From CADCTB01 sp964479465 (lineage in GTDB: Bacteria; Actinomycetota; Acidimicrobiia; Acidimicrobiales; AC-14): a stretch of DNA of 64,000 nt. Made by a program: the position numbers and the translations under genes. Positions 9,044 through 17,970 of this stretch are shown piece after piece. The notes below the pieces were generated by a model, which saw only the letters and a list, made by a program, of their open reading frames with translations, was not told where the DNA came from and ran no database searches. The stretch lies in assembly GCA_964479465.1 (NCBI GenBank), contig CAYZMG010000011.1:12027-76026 (forward strand), given 5' to 3'. Every line of letters begins with the position of its first letter. The stretch's first letter is position 1.

Positions 9044-9502
9044 GTGCCGATCGCCACTCCTATCGCTGCCAGTGAGGCGGATATCGCCAACGTCACCTTC
9101 AATTCCGAGGGCCTGGTGCCGGCAATCGTGCAGGAGCAGGGCACCGGCCAGGTTCTGATGATGGCGTGGATGAACGCCGCCTCCCTGCGGCGCACCCTCG
9201 AGACGGGCCGGACCTGGTTCTGGAGCAGGTCCCGCCAGGAGTACTGGTGCAAGGGCGAGACCTCCGGCGACCGCCAGTTCGTCCGGGAGGCCTACTACGA
9301 CTGCGACGGTGACACGCTTTTGCTCGTCGTCGAGCAGGAGGGGCGGGGCGCGTGCCACACCGGCGAGCGGAGCTGTTTCTACCGGACCTTCGGCGCGAGC
9401 ACCGAAGCGGAGCGGAGGAGCGCAGCGCCCATCGGACACGGCGCGAGCACCGAAGCGGAGCGGAGGAGCGCAGCGCCCATCGGACACGGTGCAACCGAGT
9501 AG
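9044..9502 (+). CDS. hisI: Phosphoribosyl-AMP cyclohydrolase with a repeat-derived tail
   Basis: Third step of histidine synthesis, opening the adenine ring of PR-AMP. The core (about residues 1-116) carries MMAWMNAASL, FWSRSRQEYWCKGETSG, the metal-binding AYYDCDGDTLL, and the terminal CHTGERSCFYR with zinc-ligand cysteines. Normal family members end at about this point. Here the frame continues for some 36 residues as two copies of GASTEAERRSAAPIGH, encoded by a 48-bp repeat. The tail is probably unstructured. Start is a GTG. Confidence 0.95.
   Translation: MPIATPIAASEADIANVTFNSEGLVPAIVQEQGTGQVLMMAWMNAASLRRTLETGRTWFWSRSRQEYWCKGETSGDRQFVREAYYDCDGDTLLLVVEQEGRGACHTGERSCFYRTFGASTEAERRSAAPIGHGASTEAERRSAAPIGHGATE
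9393..9488 (+). repeat. 48-bp direct repeat, two copies, inside hisI
   Basis: Two essentially identical 48-bp units (9393-9440 and 9441-9488) beginning GCGCGAGCACCGAAGCGG. The period is a multiple of three, so the reading frame is kept and the hisI product gains a duplicated 16-residue segment. The sequence resembles the reverse complement of the 861-1018 array and a segment in the trpE tail. Confidence 0.9.
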
Positions 9503-11057
9503 GGCAGACTTCCACGCGCTGGCGGCGGCTCACACCGTCGTGCCGGTGTGGCGGGAGGTCGTCGCCGACCTGGAGACACCCGTCTCGGCGTTCTTGAAGC
9601 TGGTCGGCCCCGCGGGGAGCGGGTTCCTGCTCGAGTCGGTGGAGAACGGCGATACCTGGGGCCGCTTCTCCTTCGTCGGGCGCGACCCGTCGCTGGTGCT
9701 GGTGGCGCGGGGTGGGGTGATCCATGTCGACGGGAGGTTGCCCGCCGGCGTGCCGCTCAACCGCGGCGTGCTGGGAGCGCTGGAGGGGCTGCTGTCGGTG
9801 TACCGCTCGCCCGTCCTCCCGGACTTGCCGCCCCTACACGGCGGCGTGGTTGGGTTCCTCGGCTACGACGTGGTGCGCGAGGTCGAGCGCCTGCCCTCGC
9901 CACCTCCCGACGACCTCGGCCTCCCGGATGCGATCCTGTCGGTGATCGGCCACCTTGCCGCCTTCGACCACTGGCGCCAGCGGGTGTGCCTGATCGAGAA
10001 CGTGCTCATCGGGCCGGACGCGGCGCCGGCCGAACTGGACCTGGCCTACGACCTCGCCGCGTCCCGCCTCGACGCCTCTGCGGCCGACCTCGGCCGGCCT
10101 TTGGCCTACCGGCCCGCCGTGCCCCCCGACCCCTCTGACCCCCTGCCCGAGGTCCGCTCGACGGTGGGCACCCGGGCGTACTGCGAGGCGGTGGAGGTGG
10201 CAAAGGAGCACATCCTCGCCGGCGACATCTTCCAGGTCGTCCTCTCCCAGCGCTTTGACCTCGACCTCGACGCCGACCCCTTCGATGTGTACCGGGTCCT
10301 GCGCCAGGTCAACCCCAGCCCGTACATGTACTTTCTGCGCCACCCCCAGGTGACGGTGGTCGGGTCGTCGCCCGAGCCCATGGTCCAGCTGCGGGACAAC
10401 AAGGTGGTCTCCCGGCCCATCGCCGGCACCCGCCGGCGGGGGCGCACGCCGGAGGAGGACCGCCGGCTGGCCGGCGAGCTGATCGAGCACCCCAAGGAGG
10501 TTGCCGAGCACATCATGCTGGTGGACTTGGCCCGCAACGACGTGGGTCGGGTAGTGCGCTTCGGGACCGAGACGGTCGATGAGCTGATGACCCTGGAGCG
10601 CTACAGCCACGTGATGCACCTCACGTCGCAGGTCTCGGGTGGGCTGAAGCCGGGGAAGGGCCCGATCGACGTCCTGCGGGCCACCCTGCCCGCCGGCACC
10701 GTCTCGGGCGCGCCCAAGGTCCGGGCCATGGAGATCATCGACTCGCTCGAGCCGACCAAGCGCGGCCCCTACGCCGGCGTCGTCGGCTACCTGGACTTCT
10801 CCGGCAACCTCGACACCGCCATCGCCATCCGCACCATGTTCGTGACCGGCGACGGGCGGGCCTCGGTCCAGGCCGGCGCCGGTATCGTCGCGGACAGCGA
10901 CCCCAAGGCCGAGGACGAGGAGTGTCGCAACAAGGCCGCCGCGCTCTTGGCTGCCGTTCCAGCGGCCCGCCGCATGAGAGACCGGAGCGAAGCGGAGGCC
11001 CGCAGCGACCAGGAAGGCAGCGTGCCGACCGATTCAGGAGTAGTCCAAGCGCCATGA
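9489..11057 (+). CDS. trpE: Anthranilate synthase component I
   Basis: Converts chorismate to anthranilate with the TrpG amidotransferase, which is not in this window. The 522-residue product has the chorismate-binding core: IFQVVLSQRFD, SPEPMVQL, PIAGTRRRGRT, HIMLVDLARNDVGRV, LPAGTVSGAPKVRAMEII, and the AGAGIVADSDP motif. The GTG at 9489 overlaps the hisI stop. The last 28 or so residues, after the normal end near NKAAALLAAV, include RSEAEARSDQ and look derived from the same repeat family as the hisI tail. It overlaps the next gene by ATGA. Confidence 0.95.
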   Translation: MQPSRADFHALAAAHTVVPVWREVVADLETPVSAFLKLVGPAGSGFLLESVENGDTWGRFSFVGRDPSLVLVARGGVIHVDGRLPAGVPLNRGVLGALEGLLSVYRSPVLPDLPPLHGGVVGFLGYDVVREVERLPSPPPDDLGLPDAILSVIGHLAAFDHWRQRVCLIENVLIGPDAAPAELDLAYDLAASRLDASAADLGRPLAYRPAVPPDPSDPLPEVRSTVGTRAYCEAVEVAKEHILAGDIFQVVLSQRFDLDLDADPFDVYRVLRQVNPSPYMYFLRHPQVTVVGSSPEPMVQLRDNKVVSRPIAGTRRRGRTPEEDRRLAGELIEHPKEVAEHIMLVDLARNDVGRVVRFGTETVDELMTLERYSHVMHLTSQVSGGLKPGKGPIDVLRATLPAGTVSGAPKVRAMEIIDSLEPTKRGPYAGVVGYLDFSGNLDTAIAIRTMFVTGDGRASVQAGAGIVADSDPKAEDEECRNKAAALLAAVPAARRMRDRSEAEARSDQEGSVPTDSGVVQAP

Positions 11058-11920
11058 CCGAGTACCGAGCCTTCCGCGAGTCCGCCGGCGCCGTCGGGTT
11101 GCCCCGCGACTTCGTGCGGGCCACCGGCCCCGATGTGACGACGTTCCTGCAGGGCCAGCTGTCCCAGAACGTGGCTGGCCTGGCGCCGGGCGCGTCGACC
11201 TGGGCGCTGCTGCTCCAGCCCCAGGGCAAGGTGACGGCCTTCCTGCGGGTGCTGCGGGTGGGCGAGGAGGAGTTCGTCCTGGAGACCGACGCCGGCTTCG
11301 GGCCCGCGGTCATCGAGCGCCTCAACCGGTTCAAGCTGCGGGTGAAGTGCGATCTCGAGCCGCTGGCCTGGCGGTGCCTCGCCGTGCGGGGCCCGAAGGC
11401 CCATGAGCTCGTTCCTGACGGGGTGGTTGCCGACTGGCCCGGCCTGCCCGGCAGGGATCTGGTGGGCGAATCGCCGGCGGCGCCCGCCGGCGTGACCGAG
11501 TGCGGGATGGACGCCTACGAGGCGGTCCGCATCGAGGCCGGGATCCCCGTCATGGGTCGCGAGCTCGACGAGGGCACCATCCCGGCCGAGGCCGGCGTGG
11601 TCGACCTGTCGGTTAGCTTCACCAAGGGCTGCTACACCGGCCAGGAGCTGGTGGCGCGGATCGACTCCCGGGGCGGCAACGTCCCCCGCCGCCTCCGTGG
11701 TCTCGTGCTCGAGGCAGGGCCGGCGCCGGTGGGGGCCACGGTCCAGGTCGACGCCAAGGTGGTGGGGGAGCTGACCAGCGTGGCGTTCTCGCCCGGTCTC
11801 GACGCCACGGTCGCCCTGGCGTACGTGCGCCGGGCCGTCGAGCCGCCGGCGGAGGCCGTCGTGGAGTGGGATGGCGGCTCGTCGCTGGCCCGCGTCGAGG
11901 CCCTGCCGCTGGTGCCTTGA
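11054..11920 (+). CDS. ygfZ: YgfZ/GcvT-type folate-binding protein
   Basis: A 288-residue protein of the tetrahydrofolate-binding YgfZ family, which supports assembly or repair of certain Fe-S enzymes. The diagnostic motif KGCYTGQELVARIDSRG is present around residue 191, with the N-terminal GcvT-like part (FVRATGPDVTTFLQGQLSQ). The ATG overlaps the trpE stop (ATGA), so it is likely coexpressed. The symbol reflects the family, not demonstrated function. Confidence 0.88.
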   Translation: MTEYRAFRESAGAVGLPRDFVRATGPDVTTFLQGQLSQNVAGLAPGASTWALLLQPQGKVTAFLRVLRVGEEEFVLETDAGFGPAVIERLNRFKLRVKCDLEPLAWRCLAVRGPKAHELVPDGVVADWPGLPGRDLVGESPAAPAGVTECGMDAYEAVRIEAGIPVMGRELDEGTIPAEAGVVDLSVSFTKGCYTGQELVARIDSRGGNVPRRLRGLVLEAGPAPVGATVQVDAKVVGELTSVAFSPGLDATVALAYVRRAVEPPAEAVVEWDGGSSLARVEALPLVP

Positions 11921-12753
11921 GCGTGCGTCGCCTCTTCGTCGTCCTCCTGGCTTTGTTGGCCGCCGCCTGTAGTGACGGCAACCCTGCTGCGGCGCCGGAG
12001 GAGACGGTGGTGGCCGAGACCACCACCACGACGACGCCGGCGACCACCGCGGTCCCGACGACGGCGCAGCCGACCACGACGGCCACCACCCTGAAGCCGA
12101 CGACGACCTCGAGCACCTTGCTGGCTATGGGCCCGGGCGACGCCAGCATCGTGGGCACCGTGCGCGGGAATGCAGGCGGAATCGACGGCGCCACGGTGCG
12201 GGTGGAGCGCCTTGTCGGCACGGCCGTCGTGAGCACCGAGGTCGTTACCTCCGGCGGTGGCTCGTACGCGGTCGCCACCATTCTGGGCGGCTCCTACCGG
12301 GTGCGGGCGTTCAAGCCGCCCGACTTCGCATCGTCGCCGATCGAGGCCTTCTTCATGGGCGCCAACGAGCGCAAGGTGCTCGACCTGACGATGCCGGCGG
12401 CCGGGGGGGAGCGGATCACCGCCACCGTGAACCCGAACCCGCCCAAGGTGGACCTGCCGGCCACGCTCACCATCCAGGTCGGGACCGGGCGGGTCGACGA
12501 CCAGGGCCGGCTGGCGATCGCGCCGCGCCCGGGTGTGCTGCTGGCCCTGATTCCGGGGTCCGGCCTCGCCCTCGAAGGGACCCCGCAGGCCCTCACCGAC
12601 GGCAACGGCTCGGCGACGTGGCGCATCCGCTGCCTGGCCGAGGGGGGAAACACCTTTCAGCTGACGGTCGGGACCGGAATCACCCATGTCGTCATCCCGT
12701 CATGCGTCCCCGGTCCCCCGCCGCCGGCGCCGGCCACCACCACCCCCCCCTAG
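11917..12753 (+). CDS. Secreted lipoprotein with a Thr-rich linker and Cna-B-like domain
   Basis: The N-terminus (SVRRLFVVLLALLAAACSDG) is a lipoprotein signal peptide with a lipobox cysteine near residue 19. A Thr/Pro-rich linker follows (TTTTTPATTAVPTTAQ...), then a beta-sandwich segment resembling carboxypeptidase-regulatory or Cna-B domains (ASIVGTVRGNAGGIDGATVRVER to about residue 160) and a second beta-rich region. It is likely anchored to the outer face of the membrane; function unknown. The TTG at 11917 overlaps the ygfZ stop as TTGA; a GTG at 11923 is the alternative start. Confidence 0.75.
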   Translation: MSVRRLFVVLLALLAAACSDGNPAAAPEETVVAETTTTTTPATTAVPTTAQPTTTATTLKPTTTSSTLLAMGPGDASIVGTVRGNAGGIDGATVRVERLVGTAVVSTEVVTSGGGSYAVATILGGSYRVRAFKPPDFASSPIEAFFMGANERKVLDLTMPAAGGERITATVNPNPPKVDLPATLTIQVGTGRVDDQGRLAIAPRPGVLLALIPGSGLALEGTPQALTDGNGSATWRIRCLAEGGNTFQLTVGTGITHVVIPSCVPGPPPPAPATTTPP

Positions 12754-12761
12754 CCCGTTCG

Positions 12762-14084
12762 CTACGAGGTCGCCTGCCAGGCCCGCAGCGTGACCACCAT
12801 GCGGGTGCCGCCGGCGGCCAGCGGCTCGGCCCGTACGGTTCCCCCCATGGCGGCCACCAGCTCGGCCACGATGGCCAGCCCGAGCCCGGTCCCGACCTGG
12901 CGGGCCGGCACCCGGGACGACTGCCAGAACGGCTCGAAGACGTGGGCCAAGTCGTCGTCGGGGATGCCGGGCCCGTCGTCCTCGACCCAGGCCACGCCGC
13001 CGGCGCTGCCCACCCGGATTGCGCCGGCGGCGAACTTCAAGGCGTTCTCGATGAGGTTGGCCATGACCTGGGCCAGACGGTCGGGGTCGGCGGCGGCGCC
13101 CGCGCCCCTCTCGCTCTCGACGGTCAGGGCCACGCCGGCGGCGTCGGCCGCGGGCCGGAAACCCTCGGCCGTGTCGGTCACCACCTCGGCCACGTCGGTC
13201 GACCGGACGTCGAGGGAGAACCGGCGGGCGTCGAGCTTGGCCAGCTCCAGCAGGTCGCCCACCAGCCGCTCCAGGCGGCGGGCCTCGGCGCTGACGATGC
13301 CGGCGGCGTGGGCGGGGTCGGGGGCCCGGCCCTCGGCGAGGGCGTCGGCGAAACCGCGTATCGAAGTGAGTGGCGTGCGTAGGTCGTGGGAGACCGAGAG
13401 CAGGAACTGCCGCTCGAGCCGGCGGGAGCGCTCGAGGCCTTCGGCCATGGCGTTGATCGACCGGGCCAGGCCGGCCAGCTCCTCCCCGTCGGAGGGGTTC
13501 TCGGGCACCCGCGCCGACAGGTCGCCGCCGGCGATCCTGCCGGTGGCGACCTGGGCCTCCCGCAGCGGCCGGGTCAGGCGCCGGCCGAGGTCGGCGGCGA
13601 CGCCGGCTGCGGCGAGCGCAGTGAGGAGGACCAGGACGAAGAACCACGGCCCCACGACATCGGGGGATGCGTCGACCCGGCGGGTCAGCACGACGGCCAT
13701 GAGGTTGTCGCCCCTGTCGGCCGGGGCGGCGGCGAACACCAGATTCCCTCGCGTACCGGTGACCACCCGGTCCCGGCGCAGCTCGTCGACGTCGAGGTCG
13801 GCGGCCGTGAGGCCGGCGGGGATGGCGGCGCCGGCCCGCGCCCCACAGGTCGGGCCGAGGCAGACGACGGCGCCCTCCTCCAACCGCAGGGCGACCTGCA
13901 CCGCGGCCAGGCCCACCCGCTGGACGGTCTCGATCCGCCGGGCCAGGCGCTGGGCCTGGTCGCCCAGCTCATGGCGCACCTGGGTCCGGGCCTCCATCCG
14001 GGTGACGACGAGTGTCGCCACCGTCGCCAGAAGGAGGGCGCCGGTGACGACCGCCACCATGGTCAAGGTGAGCCGGCGGGTCAT
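12762..14084 (-). CDS. Sensor histidine kinase
   Basis: A 440-residue membrane kinase. A first membrane segment lies at residues 8-28 and a second near 145-165, enclosing an extracytoplasmic sensor domain. HAMP follows, then the phospho-accepting His in LLSVSHDLRTPLTSIRGFA, the N box NLIENALKFA, and G boxes VEDDGPGIPDDD and GTGLGLAIVAELV. Its partner regulator ends only 4 bases upstream, so they form one operon. It is convergent with the lipoprotein gene. The signal is unknown. Confidence 0.93.
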   Translation of the reverse strand: MTRRLTLTMVAVVTGALLLATVATLVVTRMEARTQVRHELGDQAQRLARRIETVQRVGLAAVQVALRLEEGAVVCLGPTCGARAGAAIPAGLTAADLDVDELRRDRVVTGTRGNLVFAAAPADRGDNLMAVVLTRRVDASPDVVGPWFFVLVLLTALAAAGVAADLGRRLTRPLREAQVATGRIAGGDLSARVPENPSDGEELAGLARSINAMAEGLERSRRLERQFLLSVSHDLRTPLTSIRGFADALAEGRAPDPAHAAGIVSAEARRLERLVGDLLELAKLDARRFSLDVRSTDVAEVVTDTAEGFRPAADAAGVALTVESERGAGAAADPDRLAQVMANLIENALKFAAGAIRVGSAGGVAWVEDDGPGIPDDDLAHVFEPFWQSSRVPARQVGTGLGLAIVAELVAAMGGTVRAEPLAAGGTRMVVTLRAWQATS

Positions 14085-14088
14085 ATCG

Positions 14089-14760
14089 TCAGCCGAGCCG
14101 GTACCCGACGCCCCACACCGTGGTGAGGGGGAGGCCGGGACCGAGCTTCTTGCGCAGCTGGCCGACGTGGACGTCGACGGTGCGCTCGTCGCCGAACCAG
14201 CCGGGCCCCCACACCCCGTCGAGGAGCTGCTGGCGGGTGAGGGCGAGGCCGGCGTTGTCGGCGAGGTAGCGCAGGAGGTCGAATTCCCGGGTCGCGAGGG
14301 GGACCACCTCGCCGTTGCGGCGGGCCTCGCGCCGCTTCACGTCGACCTCGATGTCGCCGGCGACGAGGACGTCGTCGGGGGTCCGCATGCCGTCGGTACG
14401 CCGGAGGATGGCCTTCACCCGGGCGACGAGTTCCCGGGGTGCGAACGGCTTCGTGAGGTAGTCGTCCGCGCCCAGCTCCAGGCCGAGCACCCGGTCGATC
14501 TCCCCGTCGCGGGCGGTCAGCATGAGGATGGGGACGTCGCCGCCGGCCCGCAGGCGCCGGCACACCTCTAGCCCGTCCATGCCCCCCGGCAGGCCGACAT
14601 CGAGGATCACCATGCGGGGCCGGTTGTCCTTCACCGCCTGGATGGCCCGCTCCCCGGTGCCCGCCTGCACCACCCGGAACCCCTCCTGGCGCAGGTACAT
14701 CTCCACCAGGTCGGCGATGTTCTGGTCGTCCTCGACCACCACGACAGTCGCCTCAGTCAT
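14089..14760 (-). CDS. OmpR/PhoB-family response regulator
   Basis: A receiver domain (VVVVEDDQNIADLVEMYL, phospho-acceptor Asp in MVILDVGLPG, KPFAPRELVARVKAIL) followed by a winged-helix DNA-binding domain (LATREFDLLRYLADNAGLALTR, VDVHVGQLRKKL). It is 223 residues, normal for the family. The chosen start is the ATG at 14760 (MTEATVVVVED); the frame extends 6 codons further. It precedes its kinase by 4 bases. Confidence 0.94.
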   Translation of the reverse strand: MTEATVVVVEDDQNIADLVEMYLRQEGFRVVQAGTGERAIQAVKDNRPRMVILDVGLPGGMDGLEVCRRLRAGGDVPILMLTARDGEIDRVLGLELGADDYLTKPFAPRELVARVKAILRRTDGMRTPDDVLVAGDIEVDVKRREARRNGEVVPLATREFDLLRYLADNAGLALTRQQLLDGVWGPGWFGDERTVDVHVGQLRKKLGPGLPLTTVWGVGYRLG

Positions 14761-14827
14761 CCGCCGCCATCGTCGCACGCCTTCTGTGAACGATCGTGTA
14801 CACCAGGTCTAGAGAATCCTTCACAGA

Positions 14828-15733
14828 TCAGGCGGCCCGGACCCGTTTCAGGGTGTCGATCAGGTCCTGCGGCGATCGGACCATGTCCTCCCACGTCACC
14901 GGGACGAGCCTCCAGCCAATCGACACCAGGAGTGCCGTGCGCAACTGATCCCGAGACCACGCGATGCGACCGGCGTGGAAGCGGTAACTCTGAGCTTCCA
15001 GGGCGATCAGGGTGTCGGGCCAGGCGAAATCGAGATAGACCCGCCTGCCGTCCGGTAGCACGACCTCGAACTGCGGGACGGGGAGCGGCAGGCCGGCGCG
15101 GCGAGCGAGGGCGAAGAGCCGGCGCTCGAACTGGCTCTGCGTCCACCGCCGGGCGCCCGCCCGTGCGGCGAGAAGCACGCCCAGTGCTGCGGCGCCGTTG
15201 CGGCCGTGGCGGCTGCCGGCGTCGAGGCGGCGTTCGAGCTGGACGCAGCTCACGAGACCCCGCAGCAGCGCGTCGTCAAGCGCTCCCTCCAGAACCGACG
15301 CCGAAACGACTCCAGCCAGGCCGAGAATGGTCGCCGGCGCCCGGGTGCGAGGAATGCCGTCGCGGTCCTCGACATCGTGGCGAGCGAGCTTCATCCGGTG
15401 CACGACGACGCCGCGAGGATGCGGTGCCTTGGCCGGATCGACAGTCACCTCCCGCCTCGGCTCGATGCCTTCCAGGCCGAGGAGGAAGCCGGCGGCCCGA
15501 TGGGAGGCCACAGCGCCGGCGCCGGCGGCGAGCGTTGCCCCCATGATGCGCTGGTGCCACGTGACCGGGCTCACGGGCAGCCGGTAGACACCAGCGTGCA
15601 TCGGGATCAACAGGCCGCCACGGACTCGGTGGCCGATGGCGTGCGCCGGCACGCCGGCATCGAGGAGCTGTCTGCGGCTCACTGCGGCGTGCTGCCCAGC
15701 GGCGATGGAAGCGATGATCCGGTCGTTTTCCAC
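14828..15733 (-). CDS. AbiEi-like/DUF559-domain protein
   Basis: About 301 residues. The N-terminal part (ISRRQ-type: AAVSRRQLLDAGVPAHAIGHRV, HAGVYRL) matches the winged-helix domain seen in AbiEi-type antitoxins. The C-terminal part (FEVVLPDGRRVYLDFAWPDTLIALEAQSYRFH) resembles the DUF559 endonuclease-like fold. Such single-gene fusions are very common in actinobacteria and have no proven role. There is no toxin partner here, so I do not call a toxin-antitoxin system. The GTG at 15733 is preferred; the frame opens to a TTG at 15763. It is divergent from trpC. Confidence 0.8.
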   Translation of the reverse strand: MENDRIIASIAAGQHAAVSRRQLLDAGVPAHAIGHRVRGGLLIPMHAGVYRLPVSPVTWHQRIMGATLAAGAGAVASHRAAGFLLGLEGIEPRREVTVDPAKAPHPRGVVVHRMKLARHDVEDRDGIPRTRAPATILGLAGVVSASVLEGALDDALLRGLVSCVQLERRLDAGSRHGRNGAAALGVLLAARAGARRWTQSQFERRLFALARRAGLPLPVPQFEVVLPDGRRVYLDFAWPDTLIALEAQSYRFHAGRIAWSRDQLRTALLVSIGWRLVPVTWEDMVRSPQDLIDTLKRVRAA

Positions 15734-15778
15734 CCGACCAATCGAACCAGGGGGGTGTGACAACTACGATCCTTGGCA

Positions 15779-16558
15779 ATGGGAACCGTGCTCGACCGCA
15801 TCGTCGCCGCCCATCGGGAGGCGGCGGCGGCCGACACCCGGGACGCCGGCCAGCTGAGGGAACAGGCTGAGGCGGCGCCGGCGCCCCGCAAGTTTCGCAA
15901 GTCGATGGGCCGGTGGGGCCTGGACGTCATCGCCGAGGTCAAGCGCCGGTCGCCGTCCAAGGGCGACATCGCCCCCGACCTCGACCCCACCACCTTGGCC
16001 CAGGCCTACGCCGCCGGCGGCGCCGTGGCGCTGTCCGTCCTCACCGACAGGGAGTTCTTCGGCGGCTCGCCGGAGGACCTGGTCGCGGCTCGCGATGCCA
16101 CCAACCTGCCGGTGCTGCGCAAGGACTTTACCGTCGACGAGCGCGACATCTACGACGCGCGCATCATGGGCGCCGATGCCGTGCTGCTGATCGTCGCCGC
16201 CCTCACCGACGACGAGCTGAAGACGTTCCGCGCCCTAGCGCACGATCTGGGCATGGCCGCCCTGGTGGAGATCCACGATGCGGACGAGCTCAAGCGGTCG
16301 CTCCCGGCGCACCCGGACATGATCGGGGTCAACCAACGGGACCTGCGCACGTTCGAGGTCGACAAGACCCTGGCCGTGCGGCTGTCCCGCTCCATCCCGA
16401 GCGGCATGCTGAAAGTGGCCGAGTCCGGTATCACCGACGCCAAGGAACTGGTGCGACTGCGCGACGCCGGCTACGACGGCGCCCTCGTCGGCGAGCACCT
16501 CGTCACCGCACCCGACCCTGCAGAGGCACTACGGCGGTTGAGAGAAGGGACCACATGA
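15779..16558 (+). CDS. trpC: Indole-3-glycerol-phosphate synthase
   Basis: TIM-barrel enzyme closing the indole ring in tryptophan synthesis. The 259-residue product has VIAEVKRRSPSKGDI, VLRKDFTVDERDIYDARIMGADAVLLI, VNQRDLRTFEVD and VAESGITDAKEL. The start is the ATG at 15779; an in-frame TTG lies at 15773. It overlaps trpB2 by ATGA. Confidence 0.96.
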   Translation: MGTVLDRIVAAHREAAAADTRDAGQLREQAEAAPAPRKFRKSMGRWGLDVIAEVKRRSPSKGDIAPDLDPTTLAQAYAAGGAVALSVLTDREFFGGSPEDLVAARDATNLPVLRKDFTVDERDIYDARIMGADAVLLIVAALTDDELKTFRALAHDLGMAALVEIHDADELKRSLPAHPDMIGVNQRDLRTFEVDKTLAVRLSRSIPSGMLKVAESGITDAKELVRLRDAGYDGALVGEHLVTAPDPAEALRRLREGTT

Positions 16559-17820
16559 GCACGATCGACCGCTGGACGCTGCCCGCCGACCGCATCCCGC
16601 CGGCGTGGTTCAACGTCGTTCCCCATCTGCCGACCCCGCTGCAGCCGCCGCTGCACCCGGGCACCCGCCAGCCGGTCGGCCCCGACGACCTGGCCCCGCT
16701 GTTCCCCATGGCCCTGATCGGCCAGGAGGTCACCGCCGAGCCTTGGGTTGACGTCCCCGGCGAGGTGCTCGACGTGCTGCGCACGTGGCGGCCGACGCCC
16801 CTGGTCCGCGCCCGCCGGCTCGAGGAAGCCCTGGGCACGCCGGCCCGCATCTACTTCAAGGACGAGTCGGTTTCGCCGGCGGGCTCGCACAAGCCCAACA
16901 CCGCCATCGCCCAGGCCTTTTACAACAAGCAGGAAGGCATGACCCGCCTGGCCACTGAGACCGGCGCCGGCCAGTGGGGGAGCGCCCTTTCCCTCGCCTG
17001 CGCCCTCTTCGGCATGGAGTGCAAGGTCTACATGGTGCGCTCGTCGTACCAGCAGAAGCCCTACCGGCGGATCATGATCGAGACGTGGGGCGGCTCGGTC
17101 GTCCCCTCGCCTGTCGACGACGAAGGCCACCCCGGATCGCTCGGCACCGCCATCAGCGACGCCGTGCGCGACGCTGCCACCCGCGAGGACACCCACTACG
17201 CCCTCGGCTCGGTCCTCAACCACGTCCTGCTCCATCAGACCGTCATCGGCCTCGAGGCCAAGGAGCAATTGGCCTTGGCCGGCGAGGACCTGCCCGACGT
17301 CGTCATCGGCAGCTGCGGCGGCGGCTCCAACCTGGCCGGCATCGCCCTGCCCTTCGTGCCCGACGCCGGCGTGCGGCTGGTAGCCGTCGAGCCCTCGTCG
17401 TGCCCCACGCTGACCGCCGGCCGGTTCGACTACGACTTCGGCGACACCGCCGGCATGACGCCGCTGCTGGCCATGTACACCCTGGGCCACGACTTCGTGC
17501 CCCCGTCCATCCACGCCGGCGGCCTCCGCTACCACGGGGACGCCCCGATCATCTCCAACCTGGTCCAGGCGGGCCGCATGGAGGCGATGGCCTACCCCCA
17601 GGGCAAGGTGTTCGAGGCCGCCGTCCAGTTCGCCCGCACCCAGGGCTCCATCCCGGCGCCCGAGACGGCGCACGCCATCCGCGCTGCCGTCGACGAGGCT
17701 TTGCTGGCCAAGGAGGAGGGCACGGAGAAGGTGATCCTCTTCTCCTACTCCGGCCACGGCCTGCTCGACCTCGCCGCCTACGACGACTTCCTCAACGACC
17801 GCCTCGACGGCCTGACTTAA
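16555..17820 (+). CDS. trpB2: Tryptophan synthase beta-like chain, TrpB2 type
   Basis: A 421-residue PLP enzyme of the TrpB2 branch, distinguished by its long N-terminal extension (LPADRIPPAWFNVVPHLPTPLQPP) and larger size. The PLP lysine lies in SPAGSHKPNTAIAQAFYNK, with the phosphate loop GSCGGGSNLAGIALPF. TrpB2 proteins convert serine and indole to tryptophan and generally do not pair well with TrpA; they are often thought to salvage indole. A canonical trpB lies 1.6 kb downstream. It is coupled to trpC by an ATGA overlap. Confidence 0.93.
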   Translation: MSTIDRWTLPADRIPPAWFNVVPHLPTPLQPPLHPGTRQPVGPDDLAPLFPMALIGQEVTAEPWVDVPGEVLDVLRTWRPTPLVRARRLEEALGTPARIYFKDESVSPAGSHKPNTAIAQAFYNKQEGMTRLATETGAGQWGSALSLACALFGMECKVYMVRSSYQQKPYRRIMIETWGGSVVPSPVDDEGHPGSLGTAISDAVRDAATREDTHYALGSVLNHVLLHQTVIGLEAKEQLALAGEDLPDVVIGSCGGGSNLAGIALPFVPDAGVRLVAVEPSSCPTLTAGRFDYDFGDTAGMTPLLAMYTLGHDFVPPSIHAGGLRYHGDAPIISNLVQAGRMEAMAYPQGKVFEAAVQFARTQGSIPAPETAHAIRAAVDEALLAKEEGTEKVILFSYSGHGLLDLAAYDDFLNDRLDGLT

Positions 17821-17821
17821 C

Positions 17822-17845
17822 GGGAGGGGGGCAGGCCCCCCTCCC
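17822..17845 (+). terminator. Hairpin after trpB2
   Basis: A perfect 10-bp stem GGGAGGGGGG/CCCCCCTCCC with a 4-base loop starts two bases after the trpB2 stop. It has no T tract. It lies between trpB2 and the convergent gene ending at 17971. Confidence 0.6.
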
Positions 17846-17970
17846 GGCCTCCCCCAGGAATGCCGGCCTCCCGGCCGGCGAGGAGCCATCCGTGGTGGCC
17901 GTCTTCGACGGCGGCGGCGGCCGGCTCGAAAAACCTGTCACGATGTCGCGAGTTCCAGCGCCAGAGTCAG

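Noticed and set aside
14828..15733. AbiE toxin-antitoxin system
   Set aside because: Only the AbiEi-like/DUF559 gene is present, with no AbiEii nucleotidyltransferase beside it; such orphan genes are common in actinobacteria.
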